DNA of 52,545 nucleotides from Acidobacteriota bacterium (GTDB taxonomy: Bacteria > Acidobacteriota > Terriglobia > Terriglobales > Acidobacteriaceae), in NCBI GenBank assembly GCA_003225055.1, contig QIAU01000158.1, positions 1-52,545 of the forward strand. The letters are read 5' to 3'. Made by a program: the position numbers and the translations under genes. Under the pieces are notes generated by a model. That model was not told the DNA's origin. It searched no databases and worked only from the letters and a program-made list of their open reading frames with translations. Position 1 is the stretch's first letter, and every line of letters starts with the position of its first letter. Below, in pieces: positions 52,121 through 52,545 of this stretch.

Positions 52121-52145
52121 TTAGACTAGTCTAACACTAGTCTAA
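52121..52145 (+). promoter_or_regulatory. Palindromic operator of the toxin-antitoxin pair
   Basis: TTAGACTAGTCTAA (52121-52134) is a perfect 14-bp palindrome and is followed one base later by a repeated ACTAGTCTAA (52136-52145). It lies 14 bp before the antitoxin ATG, where Phd/VapB antitoxins normally bind to repress their own operon. Confidence 0.75.
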
Positions 52146-52159
52146 TAAGAGGAATTTTT

Positions 52160-52420
52160 ATGGCCACACTGCAGGGCAGTCACACGGTCGGCGCGTACGA
52201 GGCAAAAACGCATTTATCGGAACTGCTGGAAAAGGTTGAGGCTGGCGAGGAAATCACGATCACGAAACATGGGGCACCTGTGGCCAAGCTCGTGCCCGTG
52301 AAAAAGGAAGTAAGACCAGAGGAGCGCGTCGCCGCCATTGATCGGATCCAGAAGCTGGCCACTGGTTTGTCCTTAGGTGCATTGAAGGTCAAGGACCTCA
52401 TTAGGGAGGGCCGCCGATGA
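52160..52420 (+). CDS. Phd/YefM-type antitoxin
   Basis: The 86-residue protein has the Phd/YefM DNA-binding fold: VGAYEAKTHLSELLEKVEAG then EEITITKHGAPVAKLVPV, with a C-terminal tail (AAIDRIQKLATGLSLGALKV then KDLIREGRR) that would bind and neutralise the toxin. AGAGGAA precedes the ATG. The toxin gene overlaps its stop by four bases (ATGA), the usual tight coupling. The upstream palindrome (52121-52145) is the likely autoregulatory site. Confidence 0.93.
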   Translation: MATLQGSHTVGAYEAKTHLSELLEKVEAGEEITITKHGAPVAKLVPVKKEVRPEERVAAIDRIQKLATGLSLGALKVKDLIREGRR

Positions 52421-52545
52421 GTGCGGCGTTTGTTGTTGATTGCTCCATCGCCATGGCCTGGCTGTTCCATGACGAAGCCACACCGAAGACCGCGGCGTTG
52501 CTGAATCGGCTGGCCACCGAGACGGCGCTTGTGCCGGCTTGGTGG
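52417..52545 (+). CDS. vapC: VapC-type PIN-domain toxin, N-terminal part (cut by window end)
   Basis: The 43 visible codons begin MSAAFVVDCSIAMAWLFHDE, the first strand of a PIN domain with the first catalytic Asp (VVDCSIAMAW). This matches VapC endoribonucleases that cleave RNA when freed from antitoxin. The remaining acidic residues lie beyond the window, so activity cannot be judged. It overlaps the antitoxin gene by four bases. Confidence 0.88.
   Translation, partial: MSAAFVVDCSIAMAWLFHDEATPKTAALLNRLATETALVPAWW

Overview
The window looks like a chromosomal segment of an Acidobacteriota bacterium (probably Terriglobia). The lineage markers are a VWFA-related acidobacterial-domain protein, remains of a duplicated-orphan-permease (ADOP/MacB-like) gene, a DUF5818-type secreted protein, DUF2207 and PilZ proteins, and two families of short intergenic repeats. 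No rRNA genes or CRISPR arrays were seen. All assignments come from reading the sequence; no database search was run.

Region 1 (1-8.5 kb) is mostly decayed accessory DNA beside a tRNA-Pro gene. It holds an IS110-type transposase 3' end, tRNA-Pro(CGG), and two extra copies of the tRNA 5' half at about 0.5 and 8.4 kb. Between those copies lie gene remnants (ADOP permease in two opposed pieces, tyrosine recombinase, aminoglycoside-phosphotransferase-like, MarR, carboxypeptidase-regulatory-like protein), together with an intact secreted GH2 glycosidase and an intact membrane protein. I read this as an old integrated island.

Region 2 (8.6-25.5 kb) is metabolic. It holds nagA overlapping an isomerase-only GlmS-like gene (amino-sugar catabolism), a secreted GH31 glucosidase flanked by two shredded SDR genes, an APC permease, a TolB-propeller/PHP-like protein, an EamA transporter, a class III aminotransferase, an MBL-rhodanese sulfur dioxygenase, DNA-3-methyladenine glycosylase I and a SYLF lipid-binding protein.

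Region 3 (25.9-38.7 kb) is rich in envelope and signalling genes: a VWFA-related secreted protein, an AhpD-like protein, lemA plus a DUF2207 gene, two PilZ proteins (one paired with a response regulator whose receiver lacks the phospho-acceptor Asp), a 1042-residue secreted multidomain protein, a Spy-like periplasmic protein and 1-pyrroline-5-carboxylate dehydrogenase.

Region 4 (39.2-43.7 kb) is a nitrogen-control cluster amtB-glnK-glnD, in which the PII protein keeps the uridylylated Tyr51 and GlnD is its modifying enzyme. It is followed by a cupin gene broken by a 22-bp tandem duplication, a DUF5818 protein and a sulfotransferase.

Region 5 (46.2-52.5 kb) is the least explained part. It contains a subtilisin-fold protein that keeps Asp, His and the oxyanion Asn but has Ala at the catalytic Ser position. 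Beside it are a Pro/Gly/Phe/Gln-rich protein and an 80-residue helical protein on the same strand. I consider this the best candidate for an undescribed system. The window ends with a truncated SNF2 helicase gene and a Phd/VapC-type toxin-antitoxin pair with a palindromic operator; the toxin gene runs off the end.
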